64,000 nucleotides of DNA from Proteinivorax hydrogeniformans (GCF_040515995.1 NZ_CP159485.1:186001-250000); one strand, 5' to 3'. Counted from the stretch's first letter, positions 43,773 through 52,017 are shown. Program-made: numbers and translations. The notes: generated from the letters alone by a model not told the origin.

Positions 43773-44513
43773 CTAGCTAGTTCGCACGTGACTTCTATAA
43801 GCGTTGGGAGTCATATCTTTTTGAGCGCAAAAAACCCTGTTGAAATAAGATGGATCAGAAAAACCACACTCAGAGGATATTCGATAAATAGGATAATTAG
43901 TTGTTTCTAGTAGTTTGCAAGCATACTTTACTCTAACCTGTATAATGTATTCAGTAAAGGTTACTTCCATTTCCTTTTTAAAAACTTGGCTGAAATATTT
44001 AGGGCTCATAAATACATGCGAAGCTACCATCTCTAAGGTCAGTTTTTCTTTAAAATGCTCATCAATATAGTCTAGCGATTCCTCGATAAATTTCTTTTTG
44101 TTTTCGCTTGTTGTGCTACTTTCCACTATAGCATTTTGTTGCGGAGCTGCCTGAATTACCTTACGAAACACCTCTTTAAAAGTATCAGGCTTTACAGGTT
44201 TTAAAAGATATTCACTAACTTTAAGGTTTATAGCTTTTTGAGCATATGAAAAATCCGAGTAAGCGGACAAAATCATAATACTAGCATTAGGCAAAAAGTT
44301 TCTGATACCTTCTATAGCGGTCAAACCATCAACTTCCGAAATCATCAAATCCATAATTATAATATTAGGCTTATACTGCTTAGCAAGCTCTACCGCCTTA
44401 AGTCCGCTTTCGCAAGTAAGCACAGTATCATCTGGCAGAAGTTCTTTTTCAACAATGGATTTTAAAAACTCTTGCTCAAGTATTTCGTCTTCAACAATCA
44501 GTACGGTGTTCAT
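43773..44513 (-). CDS. Response regulator with AraC-type DNA-binding domain
   Basis: A 246-residue two-component regulator. The receiver domain has VLIVEDE with acid pair, the phosphorylated aspartate in IIIMDLMISEVDG, and the conserved K in YLLKPVKP. The C-terminal AraC helix-turn-helix pair runs from about residue 145 (MVASHVFMSPKYFSQVFKKE and SECGFSDPSYFNRVFCAQK). Start ATG 44513; it overlaps the kinase gene by 23 bp. Together they are the likely controller of the microcompartment operon, whose start lies 6 kb away. Confidence 0.9.
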   Translation of the reverse strand: MNTVLIVEDEILEQEFLKSIVEKELLPDDTVLTCESGLKAVELAKQYKPNIIIMDLMISEVDGLTAIEGIRNFLPNASIMILSAYSDFSYAQKAINLKVSEYLLKPVKPDTFKEVFRKVIQAAPQQNAIVESSTTSENKKKFIEESLDYIDEHFKEKLTLEMVASHVFMSPKYFSQVFKKEMEVTFTEYIIQVRVKYACKLLETTNYPIYRISSECGFSDPSYFNRVFCAQKDMTPNAYRSHVRTS

Positions 44514-45708
44514 CGCTAGCACCTCTCAATGGTTGGGGCGAGATTTGAATAACTATAGTAGTACCGCTATAATCGGACTTTTCGATCTCCAACCCATAAC
44601 ATTCTCCATAATATTGTTTTAAACGCTTGTTAGTACTTTGAAAACCTAGACCTTTTGGGTAATTTTTCTGTTGTATTTGCTCTAACACGTCTTTGGGGAA
44701 TCCATTGCCATTATCTGCAACAAAGATAGCTACCCCGTTTTTATTATTCTTAGCGTATATACTAATTTTTCCGCCATCGCGACTTTTACTAATTCCGTGG
44801 ATAATGGCATTTTCAACAATGGGTTGAATCACCATATTAGGGATCCTATAGGTTCTTATGTTCTCCGGGAGTTCGATATTATACTCTAATCGATTTTTAA
44901 AACGCATCTTTTGAATATATAGATATTTTTCAATGTTATCAATTTCAGAACCTATGGTGTGTAACTGATCATCCTGTTTTAAATTATACCTAAGCAAATC
45001 AGAAAGACAATAAATAAGCTCCTCAGTTGTATGGGAGTTTTCAAAATATGCGATACGCGCTATACAATTTAAAGTGTTAAACAAAAAATGAGGATTAATA
45101 ACCAAAGACATATTTTTAGCTTCTAAATCTATTATCTTTTTTTCTAATATCTCTTTTTCGATTGAAAGCCTTTCAACTTGAGGGTTAACCTCGTTGACAC
45201 TTTCCGCCAAATCCAAAGAAATATTATTAGCAATATGCCTACATAACTGCTCATGGATTTTTAATTTATTGGGTTCTAGCACTTTTAACGAAGCGATAGA
45301 CTTAGCTATAAACTCTAAATCCAAGTTTTTGCTATCTTTTAAAGACTGGACATCGATAGTATGCTTTTTATACTCTGACCCTTGTTGATATACTTGCATG
45401 CCAGCTACATACCCTAAAGTTTTTTCCTTCACTTTGATTGGTATAAGAATATTTTGAAGTCCATAACTACAAACAAAACTTCCCTCACAATCAGCACCTA
45501 GCTGATTTTTGTAATCAGGACAAGTCTGTCCCTTTTTTTCAAAACAGACATGGCTACAAAAGTCGGGGGGAGGAATAAGCTCATGCAAAAGCTCCCCGCT
45601 GGGGTCAACTAAAAACAAGGAAATATCTGATAAGGATAAAATACCACTGTAACGAGTATATAGTTTTGAAGAGATTAGCTTCCTAAGGGGATTTTCAACT
45701 TCACTCAT
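44491..45708 (-). CDS. PocR-domain sensor histidine kinase (LytS/YesM type)
   Basis: A soluble kinase of about 405 residues without membrane helices. N-terminal PocR-type sensor: SLFLVDPSGELLHELIPPP with four cysteines (FCSHVCFEKKGQTCPDY, DCEGSFVC). A coiled coil follows, then the His_kinase domain with NPHFLFNTLN and GIGFQS-type ATP region (DNGNGFPKDV, GLGFQSTNKRLK). PocR domains sense small molecules such as 1,2-propanediol in the known Pdu system. Start uncertain: ATG 45708 chosen, GTG 45720 possible. Confidence 0.88.
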   Translation of the reverse strand: MSEVENPLRKLISSKLYTRYSGILSLSDISLFLVDPSGELLHELIPPPDFCSHVCFEKKGQTCPDYKNQLGADCEGSFVCSYGLQNILIPIKVKEKTLGYVAGMQVYQQGSEYKKHTIDVQSLKDSKNLDLEFIAKSIASLKVLEPNKLKIHEQLCRHIANNISLDLAESVNEVNPQVERLSIEKEILEKKIIDLEAKNMSLVINPHFLFNTLNCIARIAYFENSHTTEELIYCLSDLLRYNLKQDDQLHTIGSEIDNIEKYLYIQKMRFKNRLEYNIELPENIRTYRIPNMVIQPIVENAIIHGISKSRDGGKISIYAKNNKNGVAIFVADNGNGFPKDVLEQIQQKNYPKGLGFQSTNKRLKQYYGECYGLEIEKSDYSGTTIVIQISPQPLRGASDEHRTDC

Positions 45709-45864
45709 TGGGCAACACACCCCATTTCATATCATAGACTAGATTATAATTAATATTAAAGCTCATATATTTATTTTTAATTCTAATATATAATAGCTAC
45801 AATGTAAACTGTTTAGTAACCCAAATGAAACATCCATTAATTCACAAAGGTTTAAAATATCCTA

Positions 45865-45902
45865 AAAAACACCCCTCAATTAGTTATTAGAGGGGTGTTT
45901 TT
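45865..45902 (-). terminator. Terminator of the alcohol dehydrogenase gene
   Basis: 12-bp stem AAACACCCCTC and GAGGGGTGTTT, with a T run on the minus strand, just after the dehydrogenase stop. Confidence 0.85.
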
Positions 45903-45905
45903 AAA

Positions 45906-47066
45906 CTAAAACCTAGAAGTGTGTCCAAAACATTTTTCTAAAATTTTAACAAGATCTTCTTTGCTTGGCTTTTTAGGATTAGTGGGAGTACATCTATCCT
46001 GCATCGCTGATTTTGCCATCTGCTCTAAAGCATTTTTAAAATCAGACTCCTCAATTCCAAGCGCCTTAATATTGTCTTCGATACCTAATCTTTTCTTTAG
46101 CTTGCGGACTGCATCTATGAAGTTAACTGCCCCTTCGCGCTTTGTCCTAGCAGGGAGCTGTAAAATCTTTGCAAGCTCTGCATATTTTTCAGTAGCGTAA
46201 TCATTAGCGCTACCACTTAAGTTAGCGTTATACTCCATTACCGCATTAAGCATAAGAGCGTTAGACCGTCCGTGAGAGATGTGAAAAGTGCCTCCAAAAG
46301 CATGGGCAAGACTGTGTGTAATACCAAGGCCTGTATTCGTAAAAGCCATACCCGCCATACATGAAGCATTTAGCACATGATCTCGTGCTTTTTCATTTTT
46401 TGTATCGATATATACTGCCTCGAGGTTTTCAAAAATCAACTTAATAGATTTTTCAGCGAGAGCATCGGTAAAGTCTGTTGACTCTGGTGAAACATAGGCC
46501 TCTATTGCATGAACTAAAACATCAATTCCAGTATCCACGGCTACATGTTTAGGCACATGTTGTATGCAAGTAGAATCTAAGATAGCTATATCCGGTGCAA
46601 GCTTTTCATCAATGACACAAATTTTCTCGCCCTCAGATGTGATAACGGAAAAGTCAGTAACCTCTGAACCAGTTCCGCTTGTAGATGGAATAGCTATAAA
46701 CTGCGGTCTGTCAGTATTAGCTCCTTGGACTTTCTCTACTTTCTCAGCAAAATATAATATACCTTTAGCAGTATCTATGGCGGACCCACCACCTAGCGCT
46801 ACGATTATATCGGCATCGCTCTCATTATAAAGTTTTAAACCTTCGGTGACGACTCCGACGTCAGGGTCTGGACGCACCCCGGTAAAAACTTTTGAGCTAA
46901 TATTAGCTTCGCTTAGGTAATCTATAGTTTTTTGCAAATAACCTAGCTTGTCCATAATTGAATCTGCCACAATAAATGCTTTAGACCCTTTTAGCTCCTT
47001 TAGAAGCTGTAAAGATTCAGTGTTGAAATATACCTTTGATTTTAAAATAAATTTATTTGTTTCTAT
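45906..47066 (-). CDS. Iron-containing alcohol dehydrogenase, probable AUA start
   Basis: Group III (iron) alcohol dehydrogenase, 386 residues if read from 47066. NAD site ALGGGSAIDTAKG, IPSTSGTGSEVTDF; iron ligands in DALAEKS..GLGITHSLAHAFGGTFHISHG region. Between the in-frame TAG at 47081-47079 and residue 33 there is no ATG, GTG or TTG, yet the codons read as a proper family N-terminus (NKFILKSKVYFNTESL). AGGAGG (47080-47075) stands 8 bases before an ATA at 47066. ATC 47069 and ATT 47072 are other options. Starting at GTG 46970 would cut off the first strand-helix unit. Probable role: acetaldehyde to ethanol. Confidence 0.85.
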   Translation of the reverse strand: METNKFILKSKVYFNTESLQLLKELKGSKAFIVADSIMDKLGYLQKTIDYLSEANISSKVFTGVRPDPDVGVVTEGLKLYNESDADIIVALGGGSAIDTAKGILYFAEKVEKVQGANTDRPQFIAIPSTSGTGSEVTDFSVITSEGEKICVIDEKLAPDIAILDSTCIQHVPKHVAVDTGIDVLVHAIEAYVSPESTDFTDALAEKSIKLIFENLEAVYIDTKNEKARDHVLNASCMAGMAFTNTGLGITHSLAHAFGGTFHISHGRSNALMLNAVMEYNANLSGSANDYATEKYAELAKILQLPARTKREGAVNFIDAVRKLKKRLGIEDNIKALGIEESDFKNALEQMAKSAMQDRCTPTNPKKPSKEDLVKILEKCFGHTSRF

Positions 47067-47205
47067 GATAATAACCTCCTAAAAAAGATTTGATAGTAAG
47101 TTAAAAAAATCACTAACATTTATACAATATAATAATAACATGTAAGCTATAAAGAGCATTGAAATTAGACCATAACGTTCTAGTACTTTTGTATTTTAGT
47201 AAAAG

Positions 47206-47245
47206 CAGATATTGTACACTATCACAAAATCTTGCACAATATCTG
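47206..47245. promoter_or_regulatory. Inverted repeat in the divergent region
   Basis: CAGATATTGTACA and TGCACAATATCTG (12 of 13 pairs match) with a 14-base gap, between the divergent dehydrogenase and kinase genes. Possible operator; no T run for a terminator. The rest of 47067-47441 is AT-rich without other features besides the promoter at 47319. Confidence 0.45.
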
Positions 47246-47318
47246 TCTTGTTAAGTAAAAAAACAAAAAAAGTCAATAAAAACAGTACTTTCAGGGCATG
47301 TAAAATTAATCCATCTTG

Positions 47319-47347
47319 TTGCTTATAAGTGATATTCTTGCTATAAT
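47319..47347 (+). promoter_or_regulatory. SigA-type promoter for the choline-kinase-like gene
   Basis: TTGCTT (47319-47324), 17 bp, TATAAT (47342-47347). About 95 bp before the ATG; the leader has a small GGAGCA..TGCTCC hairpin near 47404. Confidence 0.55.
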
Positions 47348-47441
47348 TGTATTCCAAAGGAACAAAAATTTAAGCTGTTTTAATACGTTTTTTATATAAA
47401 AAAGGGAGCAAGGATGCTCCTAATGAAAGTATGGTGGAACT

Positions 47442-48356
47442 ATGAAGATGGAAGGAATTATACAAGATAAGCTGCGACGCCTTTTCAATGATGATAGCAT
47501 CGTTTTTGATAAATCAAGATTTATAGGTGGAATGACTAACTATAACTACGTAATGGATATTAAAGGCACAGAATATGTAATCCGTAAACCTGGGGGCATG
47601 ACAGATAAAATGATCGACCGAAAAATAGAGAAGGTCAATAATAGCATAGCCTCAGAAGTAGGAATCAACTCCCAGTGCATTTACTTTGACGATGACACAG
47701 GAATTAAAATTAGCATCTATCTAAAAAACAGTAAAAATATTGCTGTTGCAAACCCAAACTCTCCAAAAAGCATAGCCTCGGTTTCGGAGACGATGAAAAA
47801 AATGCATCAAAGCCCCAAAAAGTTTCCTAATAAATTCGATGTCAAATCTGAACTACATAAATATGAGCAGATAGTTGAACAAATTAACGGAGCGCTTTTT
47901 TTCGATTATCACATTCTAAAAGAAAAACTATTTGCATTTATGGATGAGAATATAAAAAATACTATTTCTGTTCCCTGCCATAATGATACAGTGCCGGAAA
48001 ACTTTGTAATAGCCCAAAAAGGACAAACATATCTGATTGATTGGGAATACGCAGGAATGAATGACCCAAGCTGGGACGTAGCCTCATATATAATAGAATC
48101 TAAGCTCTCCCAACAGTCAATAGAACAACTTGTTTCAGATTACTATGGCGGTCTTTTTAATGAAGAGGAAGAGCTAAAAATCAAATGCTATATGTTAGCT
48201 CAAGATTTGCTATGGACTGTATGGGCGCTGATAAGGCACTATCACGGCGATGACTTTCTTGATTACTGTAATAATAGGTACGAGCGTTTTAGAAAAAATA
48301 TAGACCTGTTAACTTCTTCAACTAACTATCCCATCGAAGAGATGGTACATGTATAG
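47442..48356 (+). CDS. Choline/ethanolamine kinase-like phosphotransferase
   Basis: A 304-residue kinase of the choline-kinase/APH fold, closest in look to LicA. The catalytic loop is CHNDTVPENFV and the metal loop LIDWEYAGMNDPSWDVAS; the N-terminal part shows GGMTNYNYVMDI and EYVIRKPGG. It is expected to phosphorylate choline or a related amino alcohol, which fits the choline compartment 2-3 kb away, although a role in lipid or teichoic acid decoration is as likely. ATG 47442 chosen (ATG 47448 also possible). It has its own terminator. Confidence 0.75.
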   Translation: MKMEGIIQDKLRRLFNDDSIVFDKSRFIGGMTNYNYVMDIKGTEYVIRKPGGMTDKMIDRKIEKVNNSIASEVGINSQCIYFDDDTGIKISIYLKNSKNIAVANPNSPKSIASVSETMKKMHQSPKKFPNKFDVKSELHKYEQIVEQINGALFFDYHILKEKLFAFMDENIKNTISVPCHNDTVPENFVIAQKGQTYLIDWEYAGMNDPSWDVASYIIESKLSQQSIEQLVSDYYGGLFNEEEELKIKCYMLAQDLLWTVWALIRHYHGDDFLDYCNNRYERFRKNIDLLTSSTNYPIEEMVHV

Positions 48357-48359
48357 CGC

Positions 48360-48398
48360 AAAAGCCACATTATGCAAAAAGCATAAATGTGGCTTTTT
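48360..48398 (+). terminator. Terminator after the choline-kinase-like gene
   Basis: 16-bp stem with a bulge (AAAAGCCACATTATGC and GCATAAATGTGGCTTTTT), loop AAAAA. Confidence 0.88.
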
Positions 48399-48460
48399 GA
48401 TATAACAAGACGAGCTGGGACAGAAACTCATAAAATCGCCCGCACTAAAAGAGCACTAAT

Positions 48461-49116
48461 AGTGGTAATTAGTAATATGAGGTTGGAAGTGGGTAAAAAT
48501 CTACAATAACAAAGGAAAGCCTACATTCATCGCAGAGATATCTACAAGTCATCCTGAGCGACGCCGAAGGATCTAGCCCATAAGGGCGCAGGACCTATTT
48601 CAGAAACCCCACCCTCGAAGAGGCAGTGTGTCAATAGCGGCCATTGCTTTTAAACGTGTTTTCCTTCAAGGTTAGTTGGCCACGGTAAAGATTGCGAGTA
48701 GTGGTAATTAGTAATATGAGGTTGGAAGTGGGTAAAAATCTACCATAATAAATAGGTAAGACCTCATCCACCGCGTAGGTATTCGCAAAACGTCATCCTG
48801 AGCCACGCCCAAAGATCTAGCCCATAAGGGCGCAGGGCCTATTTCAGAAAACCACCCTCGAAGAGGCAGTGTGTCAATAGCGGCCATTGCTTTTAAACGT
48901 GTTTTCCTTCAAGGTTAGTTGGCCACGGTAAAGATTGCGAGTAGTGGTAATTAGTAATATGAGGTTGGAAGTGGGTAAAAATCTACCATGCTAAATAGGT
49001 AAGACCTCATGCACCGCGTAGGTATTCGCAAAACGGCATCCTCAGCCACGCCGAAAGATCTAGCCCATAAGGGCGCAGGACCTATTTCAGAAACCCCACC
49101 CTCGAAGAGGTAGTGG
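48461..49116. repeat. ~240-bp tandem repeat, 2.7 copies
   Basis: Unit starts AGTGGTAATTAGTAATATGA at 48461, 48700 and 48943 (periods 239 and 243). Each unit contains CATCCTGAG-GACGCC-AA-GATCT, GCCCATAAGGGC (a small hairpin), CCCTCGAAGAGG and ends with GGTTAGTTGGCCACGG. The third copy breaks off near 49116. The CATCCTGAGCG..GAAGGATCT part resembles intergenic repeats common in Clostridia. No gene is seen in 48399-49975. Confidence 0.9.
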
Positions 49117-49260
49117 TTGACCTCTGTGTCAACCATCCCATATGATTAACGCTTACCTTAAATTGGTTCTGCTTTAGGGTCAGCAGAAAGTTGGTTAGCA
49201 GAAAGCTGGCAAGGGTATTTGTAACCACTTCTATTAGTAATATTATTTTTATACCATAAT

Positions 49261-49290
49261 AACTTCTGCTGGAGCACTGTGGTGCTCCCT
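49261..49290 (-). repeat. REP-like palindrome, copy 5 (minus strand)
   Basis: Reverse complement of the 28-kb palindrome: GGAGCAC..GTGCTCC followed by AGCAGAAGTT. It lies 19 kb from the transposase remnant. Confidence 0.75.
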
Positions 49291-49305
49291 TACAAAACAT
49301 TTATT

Positions 49306-49389
49306 TCCAGACCCAGCAGAATTAGCAGATTTAGAGCATGCCCTTTGACCTAGCAGAATAAGCAAATTTATACGTTTTCGCGGCCAACT
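49306..49389. repeat. Repeat shared with 30174-30262
   Basis: Both copies share TTCCAGACCCAGCA, AATAAGCAAAT and ACGTTTTCG-GGCCAACT in order. TTTATACGTTTTCGCGGCCA (49367) is also the exact reverse complement of the sequence at 30086-30105. Confidence 0.7.
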
Positions 49390-49434
49390 GCTTTATTGTT
49401 TTCCTTCAAGGCCTAGTTGGCCAAGTTATTCAGT

Positions 49435-49482
49435 AAAAAACTATTCTGATCATCAAAGTCGATGGTCAGAATAGTTTTTTTA
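49435..49482 (+). terminator. Orphan terminator-like hairpin
   Basis: AAAAAACTATTCTGA pairs with TCAGAATAGTTTTTT, inner part CATC/GATG, followed by a T run. No gene ends here, so it could close a small RNA or be a relic. Confidence 0.7.
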
Positions 49483-49870
49483 TTTGTTTTAGCTATGCCC
49501 CTGACTCTTTTTTCATCCCTTAAATCCAATATGGAAAAAATACTACATTTAAATTTGTGGGTAGAAATTTTACAATTAAACAGTAGAAAAACGCAAAAAA
49601 ATGCTGCAAACCACTGCCCAACTACTGCTATCAAAAGGTTTGCAGTTAAAAACATTGTCGCACTATTCAAAAATAACACATGAGTAAAGTTCAAAAAGAT
49701 AACCAAAGTACAAGATTGTTAAAAAAAGTACAGGATACAATACAACGCAGAAGTTTGTATTGTACCATAGAAAAATGCTGCGCTCAGGTATAATGACATT
49801 AACAACTTAAAAGCGCTTAGTTGGTTACCAGAAAATCTTAGAAAATCCCCTATTTAATATTTCATTTGTT

Positions 49871-49920
49871 TAATAGTAGTTCAAATTTTATATTACGTCT
49901 AGGTAATAGAAAATTCAAAT
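49871..49920 (+). promoter_or_regulatory. Direct repeats ahead of the microcompartment operon
   Basis: TAATAG-n3-TTCAAAT (49871-49886) is repeated as TAATAG-n4-TTCAAAT (49904-49920), about 33 bp apart, some 55-100 bp before the transporter start. AraC-type regulators bind direct repeats on one helix face, so this is a candidate site for the response regulator at 43.8 kb. Confidence 0.5.
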
Positions 49921-49975
49921 CAATTTAAGTGCAAAAAATTGCATCTAAATTCCAACAAAAGAGAGGAGTTTGTTC

Positions 49976-51073
49976 ATGAAAAAGAAATCGACAGCGGCTG
50001 CAATTGCTGCAAAGGACAGATTGAAGGCAAGTTTCTTCAAAAAAGGAGTTACCATTGGTTTACTTTCAGGTCTTACTTACGGTTTATTTGCTGCATTTAT
50101 TACCTTAGCTATGCAAAGAGGAATTTGGGGTGACTGGTACGGAGACAACACTGCCGGCTTGTCAACATTTGCAATAGTATTCATCTTAGGAGCTCTAGGA
50201 ACAGCCCTTAACGACATATTAAGTGCTGTATGGGCATTTATCAACTGCGGTAGAAAAGGAAAAATCCAAGATTTCTTTAGAACTCTAAATACAGCACCAG
50301 GGCGTATGCTTATGCTAGCGGCTGTTATGGGTGGTCCGATAGCAAACGTTGCTTATATTATTGGTATCCAGTTAGCTGGATCAATAGCAATTCCAATTAC
50401 TGCTCTTTGCCCAGCAATCGGTGCTATCTTAGGTAGAGTTATATACAAACAAGAGTTAAACAAGCGTATGGCATTAGGAATCATCATCTGTGTTTCTGCA
50501 AGTGTCATAATCGGTAGTGTAGGTATTGGTGGAGATACAGGAGATAGCATAGTGCTAGGACTTGTTATCGCTTTTGTAGCTGCTCTTGGTTGGGGCCTTG
50601 AAGGTGTAATAGCAGGCTTTGGTTCTTCAATGGTTGACACTGAAATCAGTATTACTATCCGTCAGGTAACATCAGGTGTTGCTAACTTCTTAATCTTACT
50701 TCCTATTTTGGGACTTTTAGGTGGCGGCATTACACAACCATTTGTGCTTGCTGGACAAGCTTTTGCTAGTGGTTCCTCTATGATTTGGTTTGCAGTATCA
50801 GGCTTTTTCGCATTCATTTCATTTATGTGGTGGTATAAAGGTAACAGTATGACAGGCGCCGCTATGGGAATGGCAACAAACGGAACTTACTCATTCTTTG
50901 GTCCCCTAAGCTGTTGGGTGCTACTAGGGATAATCATGGGACAAGACGGTTGGAGCCTAACAGCTATAGAATGGTTTGCAGCTGTAACAATGGCAATCGG
51001 TATCTTTGTAATCGCAATGAATCCATTGGACTTATTTAAGAAAAAGGAGGAAGTGCTAGATGAAGCCGCTTAA
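49976..51073 (+). CDS. EamA/DMT-type transporter of the microcompartment operon
   Basis: A 365-residue membrane protein with about 10 helices in two EamA-like halves (for example LMLAAVMGGPIANVAYIIGI and PAIGAILGRVIYKQELNKRM, a DMT signature). ATG 49976 lies seven bases after AGAGGAG; TTG 49970 is in frame but less likely. As first gene of the operon it probably brings in the substrate, presumably choline, but substrate is not shown by the sequence. The end overlaps the next small gene by 14 bp. Confidence 0.8.
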   Translation: MKKKSTAAAIAAKDRLKASFFKKGVTIGLLSGLTYGLFAAFITLAMQRGIWGDWYGDNTAGLSTFAIVFILGALGTALNDILSAVWAFINCGRKGKIQDFFRTLNTAPGRMLMLAAVMGGPIANVAYIIGIQLAGSIAIPITALCPAIGAILGRVIYKQELNKRMALGIIICVSASVIIGSVGIGGDTGDSIVLGLVIAFVAALGWGLEGVIAGFGSSMVDTEISITIRQVTSGVANFLILLPILGLLGGGITQPFVLAGQAFASGSSMIWFAVSGFFAFISFMWWYKGNSMTGAAMGMATNGTYSFFGPLSCWVLLGIIMGQDGWSLTAIEWFAAVTMAIGIFVIAMNPLDLFKKKEEVLDEAA

Positions 51074-51326
51074 TTACGCTATTTTAAAACACTTTACAAA
51101 AGTAGAAGAAGCTTGTGCCAGCCACGTAGTGGAGGCGCTTAAGGATGAATACGGTGACTTTAAAGCCCTTAATGAAGAAGAGGTGCTAAATGCTCTAATG
51201 ACAGCTGAGGCAAACGGGTTATTAGAAGAGTCAAGATATGAACTAAGTGGATCGGGGAACGTTGTAATTTATTACCGCGCTCACCAAGAAGGATTAGACG
51301 CAATCAACAAATATATTCAAGACTAA
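51060..51326 (+). CDS. Small protein of unknown function in the microcompartment operon
   Basis: An 88-residue acidic protein whose start overlaps the transporter gene end and has its ribosome site (AGGAGG) within it. It looks like a small winged helix: helix NYAILKHFTKVEEACASHVV, helix NEEEVLNALMTAEANGLLEE, then a beta hairpin YELSGSGNVVIYYRA. It has no cysteine cluster or shell-protein motif. It might be a small regulator, or an adaptor for the transporter; I do not know its family. Confidence 0.7.
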   Translation: MKPLNYAILKHFTKVEEACASHVVEALKDEYGDFKALNEEEVLNALMTAEANGLLEESRYELSGSGNVVIYYRAHQEGLDAINKYIQD

Positions 51327-51385
51327 TACTAGACATTTTAAAAAAAGAAAATATCAAACACAATGTCTAAAGGGGTGAAAGTATT

Positions 51386-51685
51386 ATGAGATATCGTGGA
51401 GAAGAAGCATTAGGTCTTATCGAAACAATCGGAATGGTCCCTGCGCTAGAAGCAGCAGACAAGATGTTAAAAGCAGCTAACGTGGAGCTAGTAGCATATG
51501 AAAATATAGGCTCAACCCTAGTGACTATAATGATAAAAGGCGATATAGCTGCAGTAAAGGCCTCTGTAGAAGCTGGAGCTGAAGCAGCGGCTGCTATCGG
51601 AAAACTGACAGCACAACACACCATGCCACGCCCCATTAAGGAAGTTGGCGAAATAGTTTCGATATATGATGTCGATAAATATTAA
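51386..51685 (+). CDS. BMC-H shell protein
   Basis: Hexamer-forming shell protein, 99 residues, one BMC domain: EEALGLIETIGMVPALEAAD, MLKAANVELVAYENIG and KGDIAAVKASVEAGAEAA. Short C-terminal tail (IVSIYDVDKY). ATG 51386 follows AAGGGGTG. It would tile the facets of the compartment. Pore residues cannot be set with certainty by eye. Confidence 0.93.
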   Translation: MRYRGEEALGLIETIGMVPALEAADKMLKAANVELVAYENIGSTLVTIMIKGDIAAVKASVEAGAEAAAAIGKLTAQHTMPRPIKEVGEIVSIYDVDKY

Positions 51686-51714
51686 AGTGAATCAAATAAG
51701 GGGAGGGAAACTGT

Positions 51715-52017
51715 ATGAGCAGATATAATGCTTTAGGTTTGATAGAAACATTCGGTATAGTTTTTGTTTTAGAGGCAGCCGATGCAATGTGCAAATCTTC
51801 GGACGTTGAGCTTGTTGGCTTTGAGAATGTCGCTTCTGGTTACATTTCTGTGCTAGTTCAAGGTGATGTTGGAGCTTGTAAAGCTGCTGTAGAAGCAGGC
51901 GTAAAAGCTGTTGAAAACATGGGTTCAGAAGTTTATAGCTCCGTTGTTATTGCCAGCCCTCATCATGACCTCGAAAAAATTACGGCACGCTATTCCTTAG
52001 AAAATCTTAATCCTTAA
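51715..52017 (+). CDS. BMC-H shell protein
   Basis: Second hexameric shell protein, 100 residues: YNALGLIETFGIVFVLEAAD, VELVGFENVASGYISVLVQG and DVGACKAAVEAGVKAVENM. The C-terminal tail reads ASPHHDLEKIT, common in EutM/PduA-type proteins. ATG 51715 follows GGGGAGGG. It precedes cutC by 71 bp. Confidence 0.94.
   Translation: MSRYNALGLIETFGIVFVLEAADAMCKSSDVELVGFENVASGYISVLVQGDVGACKAAVEAGVKAVENMGSEVYSSVVIASPHHDLEKITARYSLENLNP

Noticed and set aside
48680-48700. TTGGCCACGG..ATTGC as a second sigma-54 promoter
   Set aside because: The GG to GC spacing is 14 (or 8), not 10, and the motif lies in a tandem repeat.
48461-49116. CRISPR or gene duplication
   Set aside because: Whole 240-bp units repeat without variable spacers, and no conserved frame exists.
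49413-49706. Frames on both strands around the 49.4-49.7 kb hairpin
   Set aside because: Low-complexity, overlapping each other and a terminator-like hairpin; no ribosome sites.
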